The notes: generated by a model not told the origin, from the letters alone. DNA of 8,567 nt from Betaproteobacteria bacterium (GCA_018969885.1 JAGWXN010000140.1:1-8567), one strand, 5' to 3'. Positions 1-7,741 are shown, numbered from the stretch's first letter. A program made the numbers and translations.

Positions 1-1621
1 CAAGCTCGACCTGGTTGTCGCGGGCACCGACGCCGCGGTTCTGATGGTTGAGTCAGAGGCGCATGAACTGCCGGAAGACGTGATGCTGGGTGCCGTGGTC
101 TACGGCCATGAGCAGATGCAGACCGTGATCGACGCCATCAACGAACTGGTGGAAATGGCGGGTAAACCGGAATGGGACTGGAAAGCCCCGGAACGCGATC
201 AGGCGCTGGTCGCGCGCATCGCCGAGCTTGCTGAGGCCGATCTGCGCGCGGCCTATCAGGTGCGGAACAAACAACAGCGCACTACGCAGCTCCGCGAAGT
301 GAGCAGCAAGGTGGCGGCGGCGCTTGCCGAACAGGCGGCCGCCTCGGGCACGTCAGCGCCCGATGGCAACACCGTCTCCAACATTCTCTTTGACCTCGAA
401 TCAAAAATCGTTCGCGGGCAGATCCTGTCGGGGCAACCCCGGATCGACGGACGCGACACCCGCACCGTGCGCCCGATCGCTATCCGCACCAGCGTGCTGC
501 CGCGCGTACACGGTTCGGCGCTTTTCACCCGCGGCGAAACCCAGGCGATGGTGGCTGCCACGCTTGGCACCTCGCGTGATGAGCAGATCATCGACGCCAT
601 CGCGGGCGAGTATCGCGAACGCTTCATGTTCAACTACAACATGCCGCCGTTTGCCACCGGTGAAACCGGTCGCATGGGTTCGCCCAAGCGCCGCGAGATC
701 GGTCACGGCAACCTGGCCAAGCGCGCCATTCGTCCGCTCTTGCCGTCCGCCGCAGATTTCGCCTACTCACTCCGCGTGGTCTCCGAGATCACCGAATCGA
801 ACGGCTCGTCCTCCATGGCTTCGGTGTGCGGCGGTTGCCTGGCACTGATGGATGCAGGGGTACCCGTCAAAGCGCATGTGGCGGGCGTGGCCATGGGCCT
901 CATCAAAGATGGTGGGCGCTTCGCGGTGCTCACCGACATCCTTGGCGATGAAGATCACCTCGGCGATATGGATTTCAAGGTGGCGGGTACCGAAACCGGC
1001 GTGACCGCGCTCCAGATGGATATCAAGATCCAGGGCATCACCCGCGAAATCATGCAGGTGGCGCTTGCGCAGGCACGTGACGGCCGGCTTCACATCCTCG
1101 GCAAGATGCGCGAGGCCATGGGCGGAGCCCGCACCGAGCTCTCCGATTTCGCGCCGCGCATGTACACCATGAAGATCAACCCCGAGCGGATTCGCGACGT
1201 GATCGGCAAGGGTGGCGCCACCATCCGTCAGATCACCGAAACCACCGGTACCCAGATCGACATCCAGGACGACGGCGCCATCACCATCGCAGCCGTCGAC
1301 GGTGCCGCCGCAGCTCGCGCGCGCAAGATGATCGAGGACCTGACGGCGGAAGTTGAAATCGGTCGCATCTACGAGGGCACGGTCCTCAAGATTCTCGATT
1401 TCGGCGCCATCGTCCAGGTGATGCCGGGTCGTGACGGTCTGCTCCATGTGTCGCAGATCGCCAACGAGCGGGTCAATCAGGTCTCCGACTACGTGAAGGA
1501 AGGCCAGGTTGTGCGCGTCAAGGTCATTGAGGCCGATGACAAAGGCCGTCTGCGCCTGTCAATGAAAGCGGCCGCGGCAGACGATGCCGCTGCTGCCGCC
1601 CCTCAGCAGCCTGCCAGCTAA
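1..1621 (+). CDS. pnp: Polyribonucleotide nucleotidyltransferase (PNPase), 5'-truncated
   Basis: PNPase is a phosphorolytic 3'-to-5' exoribonuclease that degrades mRNA and forms part of the RNA degradosome in many proteobacteria. The frame is open from base 2 and the gene enters from the left edge. About 539 residues are visible against roughly 700 for the family, so most of the first RNase PH domain is missing. What is seen, in order: the end of RNase PH 1, the alpha-helical linker, RNase PH 2 (about bases 440-1150, including [14 protein letters not shown]), a KH domain with the GKGG loop near 1205-1216, and an S1 domain (about 1360-1575). The E. coli catalytic set D486, D492 and K494 corresponds to the Asp codons at 953-955 and 971-973 and the Lys codon at 977-979, in the segment DHLGDMDFK. 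The tail is short and Ala-rich and ends in TAA at 1619-1621. The next gene is convergent. The identification is secure. Confidence 0.98.
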   Translation, partial: KLDLVVAGTDAAVLMVESEAHELPEDVMLGAVVYGHEQMQTVIDAINELVEMAGKPEWDWKAPERDQALVARIAELAEADLRAAYQVRNKQQRTTQLREVSSKVAAALAEQAAASGTSAPDGNTVSNILFDLESKIVRGQILSGQPRIDGRDTRTVRPIAIRTSVLPRVHGSALFTRGETQAMVAATLGTSRDEQIIDAIAGEYRERFMFNYNMPPFATGETGRMGSPKRREIGHGNLAKRAIRPLLPSAADFAYSLRVVSEITESNGSSSMASVCGGCLALMDAGVPVKAHVAGVAMGLIKDGGRFAVLTDILGDEDHLGDMDFKVAGTETGVTALQMDIKIQGITREIMQVALAQARDGRLHILGKMREAMGGARTELSDFAPRMYTMKINPERIRDVIGKGGATIRQITETTGTQIDIQDDGAITIAAVDGAAAARARKMIEDLTAEVEIGRIYEGTVLKILDFGAIVQVMPGRDGLLHVSQIANERVNQVSDYVKEGQVVRVKVIEADDKGRLRLSMKAAAADDAAAAAPQQPAS

Positions 1622-1629
1622 TCAGCGTC

Positions 1630-1707
1630 CGGGTCGGCGCCCACTGGCCTGCAAGGGGGTGGGTGCCGTGCGGCGTGACCCGTCCGGCCCGCGTGCACCG
1701 GGCACGC
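1630..1707. terminator. Nested hairpins in the convergent pnp/Nudix-MBL spacer (possible terminator)
   Basis: The 99-base spacer between two converging genes can fold strongly. A 10-bp stem pairs 1635-1644 with 1659-1668, with one G-U pair on the + strand. An alternative or outer 6-bp stem pairs CGGGTC (1630-1635) with GACCCG (1677-1682); the two share base 1635. A separate perfect 6-bp stem, GCGTGC/GCACGC, lies at 1691-1696 and 1702-1707 with a 5-base loop. No T-run follows in either direction, so this is not a textbook intrinsic terminator. It could mark 3' ends, block exonucleases, or stop transcription weakly from both sides. The pairing is seen directly; the function is inferred. Confidence 0.4.
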
Positions 1708-1720
1708 TCGCTGAGCTGGC

Positions 1721-3367
1721 CTAATCGCGCGGATACCAGCGGTTGTCGTCGGTTTGTTCTGCGCGGCCATCTTCCCGTAATTTGAGCAGATGCGCGAGGA
1801 GCGATCGCTTGGCTGCGCCCCATAGCACCTTGGGCGTGTCGTCGTAGGCGATCTCCACCAGATCGTCGAGTAAGCTGCGCGGGCGCGCATGAAGCGCTGC
1901 AAACACTTTGCTCTCGCGCTTCAGGCGGTGCGCAATCAGTCGATCGATTTCGAGCTTGGCGCGGCCCAGCACGTGTCCGTGCGCGGGCAGAATCGTATCG
2001 AAACGCTCGGCTTTCAAGCGCTCGAGCGAAGCCAGGTAATCGCGCATGTTGCCGTCGGGAGGCGTGATGACCGTGGTGGAGCCGTTGAGGATATGGTCGC
2101 CCGACAGCAGCAGCTCATCTTCTTCCAGAAGCAGACACAGATGATGCTCGGTATGCCCGGGTGTGTGGATCACACGGAGCGTGGTGTCGCCCACGGTGAT
2201 GCGGTCGCCGTCGTGAAGTGTGCGGTCGGGGACCCACTTCCACTCGGGTGCAAAATCCGGGCCGGTGGGGCGGCCCAGTGTGGGTGCGCCGGTGAGTGAC
2301 TGCAAAATGGCCGCGCCCGGCACGTGATCCTGGTGGGCATGCGTGCAAAGAATGGCTTTCAGACCCTTCCCGACCAGGGCATGGATTCGGGCGACGTGGG
2401 CAAAGTCTTCCGGGCCTGGGTCGATCACCAGATACTCGCCTGGTCCGCCGATGATGTAGCAGTTGGTGCCGGGGCCAGTCATCCGACCCGGGTTGGGCGC
2501 GGTGAGGCGCCATAGGTTTTTAAGCAGTTGAACCGGGTGTTCATGCTGCCAGTCCAGGCTGTGCAAGGGGCGACCATCAGGTACCACCAGCTCCAGCTCA
2601 CCGTAAGGCGGCTCGTCTTCGCAGAAGCGCTCAATGCGGCCATCCATCAGGCCGGCACGCGGCGAACTGGTCCACACCTGAGCCTGATGACGGCAATGAT
2701 CAATCGCCTGCGCGACCGAACTGAAGCGGGAGAGTTGCCGCAGGGTGCGAATGGTGGGAAAGATCATCTCGAAGTCGCCGCGCTCGTGGCGGGCCAACGC
2801 GTCGGCCGGCGCGACCCAGGTGGGTTCGAACTGCTCGTTGCCGTCGGCTGACGGATGCTGGCCGTCTGGCATGCGCGCGATAAAAAACCGGGCATCAAAG
2901 CGGCGTGGAATATCGCGGTCGGCAATCCAGTGACTGAACCACCAGACATGGTCGAGCGCAAGCGTCCAGTTGTGCGAAGCGAGTTGCGCAATGAGTTCGC
3001 CGTCATGGGCGCGGTCAAGGCGGGTGGCCGCCGCAGCGGAGACCGGTTCACCATCGGCCTGATTGGCGAGCAGGACGCCAAGTTCCTCGAAGGCCTCGCG
3101 AACCGCGGCGGTGGCATAGCTCACGATCTCGTCAGTCTGATCGGGGCGGCTGCGGCTGACCGCACGTGCGGCGGGGGATTGGTCAGCCGGGTCGAGCGCG
3201 CCGCCCGGGAACACGTAAGCGCCAGGCGCAAAGCTTGCGGTGAGTGAGCGTCGGGTCATCAGCACTTCGATACCGGGCGCGGCATCGCGCAGCAGAAGAA
3301 TGGTTGCTGCGGGACGAAGCGGCGCGGGTTCGCGCCACTCATGCAGTTGCTGGGCGGGTCTTACCAT
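1721..3367 (-). CDS. Nudix-MBL fusion hydrolase (NUDT19-like N-terminus, LACTB2-like C-terminus)
   Basis: This 548-residue soluble protein joins two hydrolase folds. Residues about 18-210 are a Nudix domain with FPGGALD at 53-59 and REAFEELG at 90-97. The two parts of the Nudix box are about 20 residues further apart than the canonical spacing, as in the NUDT19 (RP2p) CoA-diphosphatase branch. Residues about 285-470 are a metallo-beta-lactamase fold with THAHQDH at 342-348, a second metal His at 405 (HTPGH), the bridging Asp at 424 (SGDH) and His at 463 (PAHGH), so the di-metal site looks complete. Residues about 475-535 match the winged-helix tail of LACTB2-type proteins, whose human member is a single-strand endoribonuclease. 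The start is backed by TGAGGA nine bases upstream. It lies 36 bases after the FadB-type gene, so co-transcription is likely. The true substrates cannot be read from the sequence. Confidence 0.9.
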   Translation of the reverse strand: MVRPAQQLHEWREPAPLRPAATILLLRDAAPGIEVLMTRRSLTASFAPGAYVFPGGALDPADQSPAARAVSRSRPDQTDEIVSYATAAVREAFEELGVLLANQADGEPVSAAAATRLDRAHDGELIAQLASHNWTLALDHVWWFSHWIADRDIPRRFDARFFIARMPDGQHPSADGNEQFEPTWVAPADALARHERGDFEMIFPTIRTLRQLSRFSSVAQAIDHCRHQAQVWTSSPRAGLMDGRIERFCEDEPPYGELELVVPDGRPLHSLDWQHEHPVQLLKNLWRLTAPNPGRMTGPGTNCYIIGGPGEYLVIDPGPEDFAHVARIHALVGKGLKAILCTHAHQDHVPGAAILQSLTGAPTLGRPTGPDFAPEWKWVPDRTLHDGDRITVGDTTLRVIHTPGHTEHHLCLLLEEDELLLSGDHILNGSTTVITPPDGNMRDYLASLERLKAERFDTILPAHGHVLGRAKLEIDRLIAHRLKRESKVFAALHARPRSLLDDLVEIAYDDTPKVLWGAAKRSLLAHLLKLREDGRAEQTDDNRWYPRD

Positions 3368-3376
3368 GGCGGATGA

Positions 3377-3382
3377 TCCTCA
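3377..3382 (-). promoter_or_regulatory. Shine-Dalgarno site of the Nudix-MBL gene
   Basis: On the - strand the hexamer TGAGGA lies nine bases before the ATG at 3367-3365. This supports that start and suggests independent translation initiation inside the short 36-base gap after the FadB-type stop codon. Confidence 0.6.
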
Positions 3383-3403
3383 GAAGCCCGGTTGCAATGC
3401 CGG

Positions 3404-5941
3404 TCAGTAGGGTCGGCCCTCGCGGGCGCGTGCGGCGAGCGACTCGGGCGGTTGGAAGCGCTCGCCGTACTGCGTCGCGAGTTCCTGAGCGCGCGCGATA
3501 AATCGCGCAAGCCCTACGTGGTTCACGAACTGGAGGGTACCGCCAGCCCATGCCGGGAAACCCCAGCCGAAAATTGAGCCGATGTTGGCATCACGAACCG
3601 ATTCGAGCACGCCTTCGTCCAGGCAGCGGATGGTTTCCAGCGCCTGGATGTAGAGGAGCCGCTCGCGGATGTCGTCATGCGAGGGTTGACGCTTGGCGCC
3701 ACGGGCAAAGACGCTGAGCCCACTCCAGAGGGTCTTGGGTCCGTCACTCGGGTAGTCATAGAAGCCTGCGCCCCAGGCGCGTCCGAGGCGCTTGTAGCCG
3801 TGGGACATTTTTTCCAGAACGTAAACCGCCGATTCGGGCATACGGCGTGATTTCACGCGGTGCACGTGGCGCTGTACGCGGACGACGGCTTTCGCTCCGC
3901 CGGCGGCCACGGGCAGTGTCCCCGGCTGCGAGCGACCGTGCGTGTGCGATGGCGCCTGGGCAGTTGCATGATCGTGGCCGTGATCGTGTGCGTGACCGTG
4001 CGCGTGGTCGTGATCGTGGGCGTGATCGTGGGCGTGATCGTGGGCGTGATCGTGGGCATGGTCGTGCGCGTGGTCGTGGCGATGGGCATGCTCGTGCTTG
4101 TGGGGCTCGCCGTGGTCATGCGCATGCGAATGCTCATGACTATGCTCATGCCCGTGGGCGTGGTCATGCGCATGGTCATGAGAGTGCCCATGCTCATGCC
4201 CACAGGCCGCGCTGTGCTCATGCGCGTGATCGTGAGCATGACCCGCCGCTTCGCGCTCGAGGTCAGCGAGTTCCTGGTGCAGCACATCATCAGCGAGTTT
4301 CAATGACACCTCATCGAGAACGGCAAGCGGACCGACCGGCATGCCCGCCTGGACGGCAATGTTCTCGATCATGGCGGGTGGCACCCCCTCGCCAAGGAGG
4401 GCCAGCCCTTCATTGACGAAGCTTCCGAAGACCCGGCTGGTGTAGAAGCCGCGCGAGTCGTTGACAACGATGGGCGTCTTGCCAATGGCCTGCACGAAAT
4501 CAAATGCCTGTGCGAGTGTGTCGGCTGAGGTTTTGTCGCCCTTGATGATCTCCACCAGTTCCATCCGGTCGACGGGCGAAAAGAAGTGCAGGCCGACGAA
4601 ACGCTCGGGCCGCGTGCTTGCGTGAGCCAGCCCCGAGATCGGTAATGTGGACGTGTTGGAGGCAACGATGGCGCCCGGGCTGAGTACCGCCTCGGCTTCG
4701 CGCGTGACCTGTGCTTTCAGTTCGCGATTTTCAAACACCGCTTCGATCACCAGGTCGCAGTCGCGCAGATCATCGGCGCTGGCGGTGGGAACGATGCGCT
4801 CCAGTACGGCCTGTGCGTCGGCTACCGTCATCCGACCCTTCTCGACGCGCTTGGCAAGCAGACGACCGCTCACATCCCGACCTGCCGAGGCCTTCTCCAG
4901 CGAAACGTCTTTCAGCACACACGGTATGCCCCGACTGGCGCAGGCCCAGGCGATTCCGGCTCCCATCATGCCCGCACCCAGTACGCCGACACGGGCGGGC
5001 TTCCAGCGCGCTGGCCCGGCGGGACGACTTGCACCCGACTTGAGTTCGTTCATCTGGAAGAACAGCGTACCGATCATGTTTTTGGCCACCTGACCGGTTG
5101 CCAGGCGCGCGAGCCAGCGCGATTCAATACGCATGGCGGTATCGAAGTCGACCTGCGCGCCTTCTACCGCGCACGCCATGATGGCGCCGGGGGCCGGGTA
5201 ATTGCCCTGCGTTTTCTGCTGCAACATCGCCGGTGCGATGGGCAGCACCGAGGCGATTGCCGGGTTAGATGGCGTGCCGCCGGGAATTCGCCACTTCGGA
5301 TCGTCCCAGGGCTGTCGGGGCGCGGGATTGGCCGCGATCCATGCGCGCGCGGCGGGCAGTAACTGGTCGGGGGTGGCCACGGTGGCATGAATCAGACCGG
5401 CAGCCAGTGCCTCAGCGGGCTTCATCCGGCGACCTTCGCTCAGGATCGGTAGGGCCGCCTGAAGACCCATCAGCCTGACCGTTTTAGTGATGCCGCCCGC
5501 GCCGGGCAAGAGCCCGAGGGTGACTTCTGGGAAACCGATCTGGATGCGCGGATCATCGACGCACACGCGGTGATGGCAGGCAAGCGCGAGTTCCAGTCCG
5601 CCCCCCAGCGCGCTTCCGCCCAGGGCGGCGACGACGGGCTTGCCAAGCAGTTCAAGACGCCGGAACGAGGCTTTGAGCGCCTGAATCGATTCATAGAACG
5701 CGGGGCCGTCTTCCGGTTGCACCGCAGCGAGCGCCCGAAGATCGCCGCCCGCGAAGAAGGTGCTTTTTGCCGAGGTGAGAATGACGCCGGCGAGTCGTTC
5801 GCGATCGCCTTCCAGACGGGCCACGGCTGAGGACAGATCGGCCATGAAGGCGGCACTCATCATGTTGACCGCCTGCCCGGGCGTATCGAGGATCAGGGTG
5901 GCGATATGGTCGGCGCCGTACTCAAAGCGGATGGTGGACAT
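3404..5941 (-). CDS. FadB-type enoyl-CoA hydratase/3-hydroxyacyl-CoA dehydrogenase with a His-rich insert
   Basis: This 845-residue bifunctional beta-oxidation enzyme hydrates 2-enoyl-CoA and then oxidises the 3-hydroxyacyl-CoA with NAD. Residues 1-190 form the crotonase domain: AGGD at 64-67 (oxyanion hole), and Glu117 and Glu139 match the two catalytic glutamates. Residues about 316-495 are the NAD-binding dehydrogenase domain with GAGMMG at 322-327, SNTS at 428-431, catalytic His452 (GLHFFSP) and Glu464. The C-terminal dehydrogenase region starts at about 497 (RGFYTSRVF) and resumes after the insert at VYVLEKM (706-712), followed by GAGFYDYP (724-731) and the FGWGFPAWAGG segment (791-801). 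Between DEVSL (543) and VLEKM (708) lie about 165 residues where I expect about 40. Residues 568-668 of that stretch are extremely His-rich. Both flanks are in frame and conserved, so this is an insertion, not a frameshift. No clear Shine-Dalgarno precedes the ATG, but the N-terminus fits the family. Family members usually have about 700 residues. Confidence 0.95.
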   Translation of the reverse strand: MSTIRFEYGADHIATLILDTPGQAVNMMSAAFMADLSSAVARLEGDRERLAGVILTSAKSTFFAGGDLRALAAVQPEDGPAFYESIQALKASFRRLELLGKPVVAALGGSALGGGLELALACHHRVCVDDPRIQIGFPEVTLGLLPGAGGITKTVRLMGLQAALPILSEGRRMKPAEALAAGLIHATVATPDQLLPAARAWIAANPAPRQPWDDPKWRIPGGTPSNPAIASVLPIAPAMLQQKTQGNYPAPGAIMACAVEGAQVDFDTAMRIESRWLARLATGQVAKNMIGTLFFQMNELKSGASRPAGPARWKPARVGVLGAGMMGAGIAWACASRGIPCVLKDVSLEKASAGRDVSGRLLAKRVEKGRMTVADAQAVLERIVPTASADDLRDCDLVIEAVFENRELKAQVTREAEAVLSPGAIVASNTSTLPISGLAHASTRPERFVGLHFFSPVDRMELVEIIKGDKTSADTLAQAFDFVQAIGKTPIVVNDSRGFYTSRVFGSFVNEGLALLGEGVPPAMIENIAVQAGMPVGPLAVLDEVSLKLADDVLHQELADLEREAAGHAHDHAHEHSAACGHEHGHSHDHAHDHAHGHEHSHEHSHAHDHGEPHKHEHAHRHDHAHDHAHDHAHDHAHDHAHDHDHAHGHAHDHGHDHATAQAPSHTHGRSQPGTLPVAAGGAKAVVRVQRHVHRVKSRRMPESAVYVLEKMSHGYKRLGRAWGAGFYDYPSDGPKTLWSGLSVFARGAKRQPSHDDIRERLLYIQALETIRCLDEGVLESVRDANIGSIFGWGFPAWAGGTLQFVNHVGLARFIARAQELATQYGERFQPPESLAARAREGRPY
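3938..4240 (-). other. Histidine-rich low-complexity insert (residues 568-668 of the FadB-type enzyme)
   Basis: This segment has 45 His in 101 residues, almost every second residue, alternating with Asp, Ala, Glu, Gly and Ser. Five consecutive HDHA units occupy residues 622-641. There is a single Cys (580), in the context AACGHEHGHSHDH. Such H-x-H arrays are known metal-binding tracts in the loops of ZIP and CDF transporters, UreE, HypB and SlyD, usually for zinc, nickel or cobalt. A further 38 or so residues (669-706) without this composition, but including HVH at 692-694, separate it from the resumed enzyme fold. It lies in a loop region of the C-terminal dehydrogenase domain rather than in a catalytic motif. 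Metal binding is inferred from composition only. Confidence 0.9.
4009..4056. repeat. Perfect 12-bp tandem repeat, four copies
   Basis: The unit CGTGATCGTGGG occurs four times without a mismatch (4009-4020, 4021-4032, 4033-4044, 4045-4056). Degenerate copies continue on both sides across most of 3968-4240. Read on the - strand in the gene frame, it encodes repeated His-Asp-His-Ala. The 12-base period is a multiple of three, so slippage would change the length of the His tract without breaking the reading frame. Confidence 0.95.
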
Positions 5942-5959
5942 AGTGTGTGGAGGTCAGTA

Positions 5960-6007
5960 GGGGGTAGGGGGTGGATCGATACGATCATCTCCCGATGATA
6001 AACCCCC
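5960..6007 (-). promoter_or_regulatory. Structured C-rich leader of the FadB-type gene
   Basis: The 83-base gap between the GGDEF-gene stop and the FadB-type ATG can fold on the - strand. GGGGGT (6007-6002) can pair with ACCCCC (5972-5967), enclosing a perfect 6-bp hairpin, ATCATC/GATGAT (5999-5994 with 5989-5984) with a GGGA loop. A second C5 run (5964-5960) and an upstream AACCC offer competing partners for the same G-run. No clear Shine-Dalgarno is seen before the ATG. It could be a 3' end for the upstream gene, a translation-control leader, or chance pairing. No convincing promoter boxes were found. Confidence 0.3.
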
Positions 6008-6024
6008 GGCGAGCGGGTTCTGGA

Positions 6025-7710
6025 TCAAGACGCGCTCGCGGCCGAACCAGACCCGACGTGCTGCGGGGCCCGCACGACTGCATCAGGCTTTCCGAACAGG
6101 AATCCCTGGACCTGATCAAAACCGACCCGGCACGCCCATTCCAGCGCTCTGGTCGATTCGATTCGCGTGGCACAGGCCTCGATGCCGAGCGCCCGGCAGT
6201 GGTCGAGCAGGAGCCGGATACTCTGCTGCGTGGTCGGCTGCTCCCGGTCAATGTCTGCAAGCGAAACATCGAGCTTGATCGCGGCGGGTCGCAAAGCAAG
6301 CAGCTGCGGCATCCAGACCGGGACCTGAGCCAGACCGCCAAGCACCGCGCGGGTACCCACGGCGCGCGCACGCTCAATGAACTCGGCCGTCACGCCAGGA
6401 CCCCGCGCCAGATGGCGCGCGTTCACCTCGATCCGCAGCGCGGCGGCGGTTGACGGCTGGGCTCTTAGTAACCGAAGTGCGTGTCGCTGAAAGCGGCGAT
6501 CATGTAGCGACTCGGCGTTCAGTTTCATGACCACGAACAGCGCGTTCGATGAAGTGGCGCTGCGCGCGCGGGCGATCCACTCGAGGGCACGGCGCATCAC
6601 CCAGAGATCGATATGGGCTGCCAGGCCCAACTGACGTGCGGCCGGGAGGAACTCCGACGGGCGCCTGAGGCGGCCACTGCCGTCGCGCAGACGAAGCAGC
6701 CATTCAGCCCCCACCCGCGGGCGTCCCGCCTGGCTGGCGTGTACCCCCTGCTCGAGGAGTTCCAGCCCGGGACACTCTGCTTCATGATGCAGGCCCGCGA
6801 GCGCCGACAGTAGCGACGGTTCGATCAGCTTCCCAGGGGTGTGCTCCCCGGACTTGACGCGGGCGCAGTCGCGGTCTGCGGCCTCGAGCGCTGCGTCGGG
6901 GCTGAGTGTCGGATCCAGCGCCAGGCACCCAGCGCTGAATTGCAGGGCGAATTCATGTGCAAAATGCCGAAACGGGGTGGCGCTCATCCTATGCTCGAGG
7001 AGCCGGATCCAGGCGTCAGCCTCCAGCCGCCCACAGCCACTTAGCGCCACCACAAATTCATCGCCGCCGACGCGTGCGGCAAAATCGCCAGGCTTTAGCA
7101 ACTCGCGCATACGGGTCGAAAATTGTCGCAGGACAGAGTCGCCTGCGGCATGCCCGAACACGTCGTTGATGGGCTTGAATCCATCAAGATCCATAAAGAC
7201 GAGACTGACTGGGCAAACCGCGCTCCGAGCGATGACGTCCGCGAGGTGGCGTTGCAGTCCACGACGATTCATCAGCCCGGTAAGCGGATCATGCAGGGCG
7301 GCAAACCGCAGCCCGGTTTCGTTGCGCCGGAGCGCGCTCACATCCTCTACCCAGCCACGCATGCCCTCGACGGAGCGACGCGCGCGAAGGAGCATCGTCC
7401 GACCATCGGGCAGGGCGCAGTCGGCCGATGCGAAAGCGCCGTGACGCGCCTGATCAAGTGCCTGCGTCGCGGCGGCGCCCATCAGCCTGCCAAGCGTGAG
7501 CGGTCGGGGACTCACTGGGCGGGTATGTAGCGCGAGCAGTCGCGCGAATACCGGGTCAAAGCGACTCAGGTGGCCCGCGCCGGTGGCGACAAACATCCCG
7601 ATCGGCCCCACCGGCGGATTCTCGCCGGGCGTATCGCGCGCAGCGTGGCGTCGCTCGGCGACGATGGGACGGGAGATGAGACGCTCGGGCATGACAGTCG
7701 CACTTCGCAC
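6025..7710 (-). CDS. PAS-like/GGDEF/degenerate-EAL protein (cyclic-di-GMP signalling)
   Basis: This 561-residue protein shows no membrane segment, so it is probably cytoplasmic. Residues about 36-130 look PAS-like (GMFVATGAG... PDGR... GWVEDVSALRR). Residues 135-300 are a GGDEF domain: HDPLTGLMNRRG, metal-binding Asp174 in MDLDGF, IND...GH...GD at 181-191, and an intact GGDEF at 215-219, so diguanylate cyclase activity is plausible. The inhibitory RxxD site is KPGD (206-209), lacking the Arg. Residues about 316-545 are an EAL-type fold. They keep Glu336 (EWL for EAL), Asn398, Glu428, Lys479 and Gln535, but the DDFG motif is replaced by GGLA (458-461) and the first Glu of AEGVE is Thr515. Phosphodiesterase activity is therefore unlikely. 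The longest frame starts with GTG at 7710, without a Shine-Dalgarno. The ATG at 7692, with a weak GAAG upstream, may be the true start. It lies between two beta-oxidation genes. Confidence 0.92.
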   Translation of the reverse strand: MRSATVMPERLISRPIVAERRHAARDTPGENPPVGPIGMFVATGAGHLSRFDPVFARLLALHTRPVSPRPLTLGRLMGAAATQALDQARHGAFASADCALPDGRTMLLRARRSVEGMRGWVEDVSALRRNETGLRFAALHDPLTGLMNRRGLQRHLADVIARSAVCPVSLVFMDLDGFKPINDVFGHAAGDSVLRQFSTRMRELLKPGDFAARVGGDEFVVALSGCGRLEADAWIRLLEHRMSATPFRHFAHEFALQFSAGCLALDPTLSPDAALEAADRDCARVKSGEHTPGKLIEPSLLSALAGLHHEAECPGLELLEQGVHASQAGRPRVGAEWLLRLRDGSGRLRRPSEFLPAARQLGLAAHIDLWVMRRALEWIARARSATSSNALFVVMKLNAESLHDRRFQRHALRLLRAQPSTAAALRIEVNARHLARGPGVTAEFIERARAVGTRAVLGGLAQVPVWMPQLLALRPAAIKLDVSLADIDREQPTTQQSIRLLLDHCRALGIEACATRIESTRALEWACRVGFDQVQGFLFGKPDAVVRAPQHVGSGSAASAS

Positions 7711-7741
7711 AAAAACGAAGGGCGATGGTAGGGGCTCAACT

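Noticed and set aside
767..1447. 226-codon open frame antisense to pnp
   Set aside because: It lies wholly within conserved PNPase coding sequence, its translation has no recognisable domain, and GC-rich codon bias produces such frames routinely.
1622..1720. Small gene or ncRNA in the convergent spacer
   Set aside because: No start and ribosome site, no promoter-like boxes, and only terminator-like pairing are visible.
4009..4056. CRISPR array
   Set aside because: The units are 12 bp, directly abutting and without spacers, within a coding frame.
3856..4267. Frameshift or separate small metallochaperone gene as the source of the His-rich stretch
   Set aside because: No stop codon or frame change occurs between the dehydrogenase segments before and after it, so it is an in-frame insertion in one protein.
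3847..4416. Open frames opposite or out of frame with the His tract, giving Arg/Asp/Gly-rich, Val/Ile-Val-Gly-rich or Thr-Pro-Ile-rich repeat proteins
   Set aside because: They are shadows of the 12-bp repeat read in other frames. The FadB-type frame is continuous with conserved enzyme sequence on both sides and explains the DNA.
6839..7444. 201-codon + strand frame opposite the GGDEF domain
   Set aside because: It is low-complexity Ser/Arg/Pro-rich translation with no motif, fully overlapped by the well-supported GGDEF protein.
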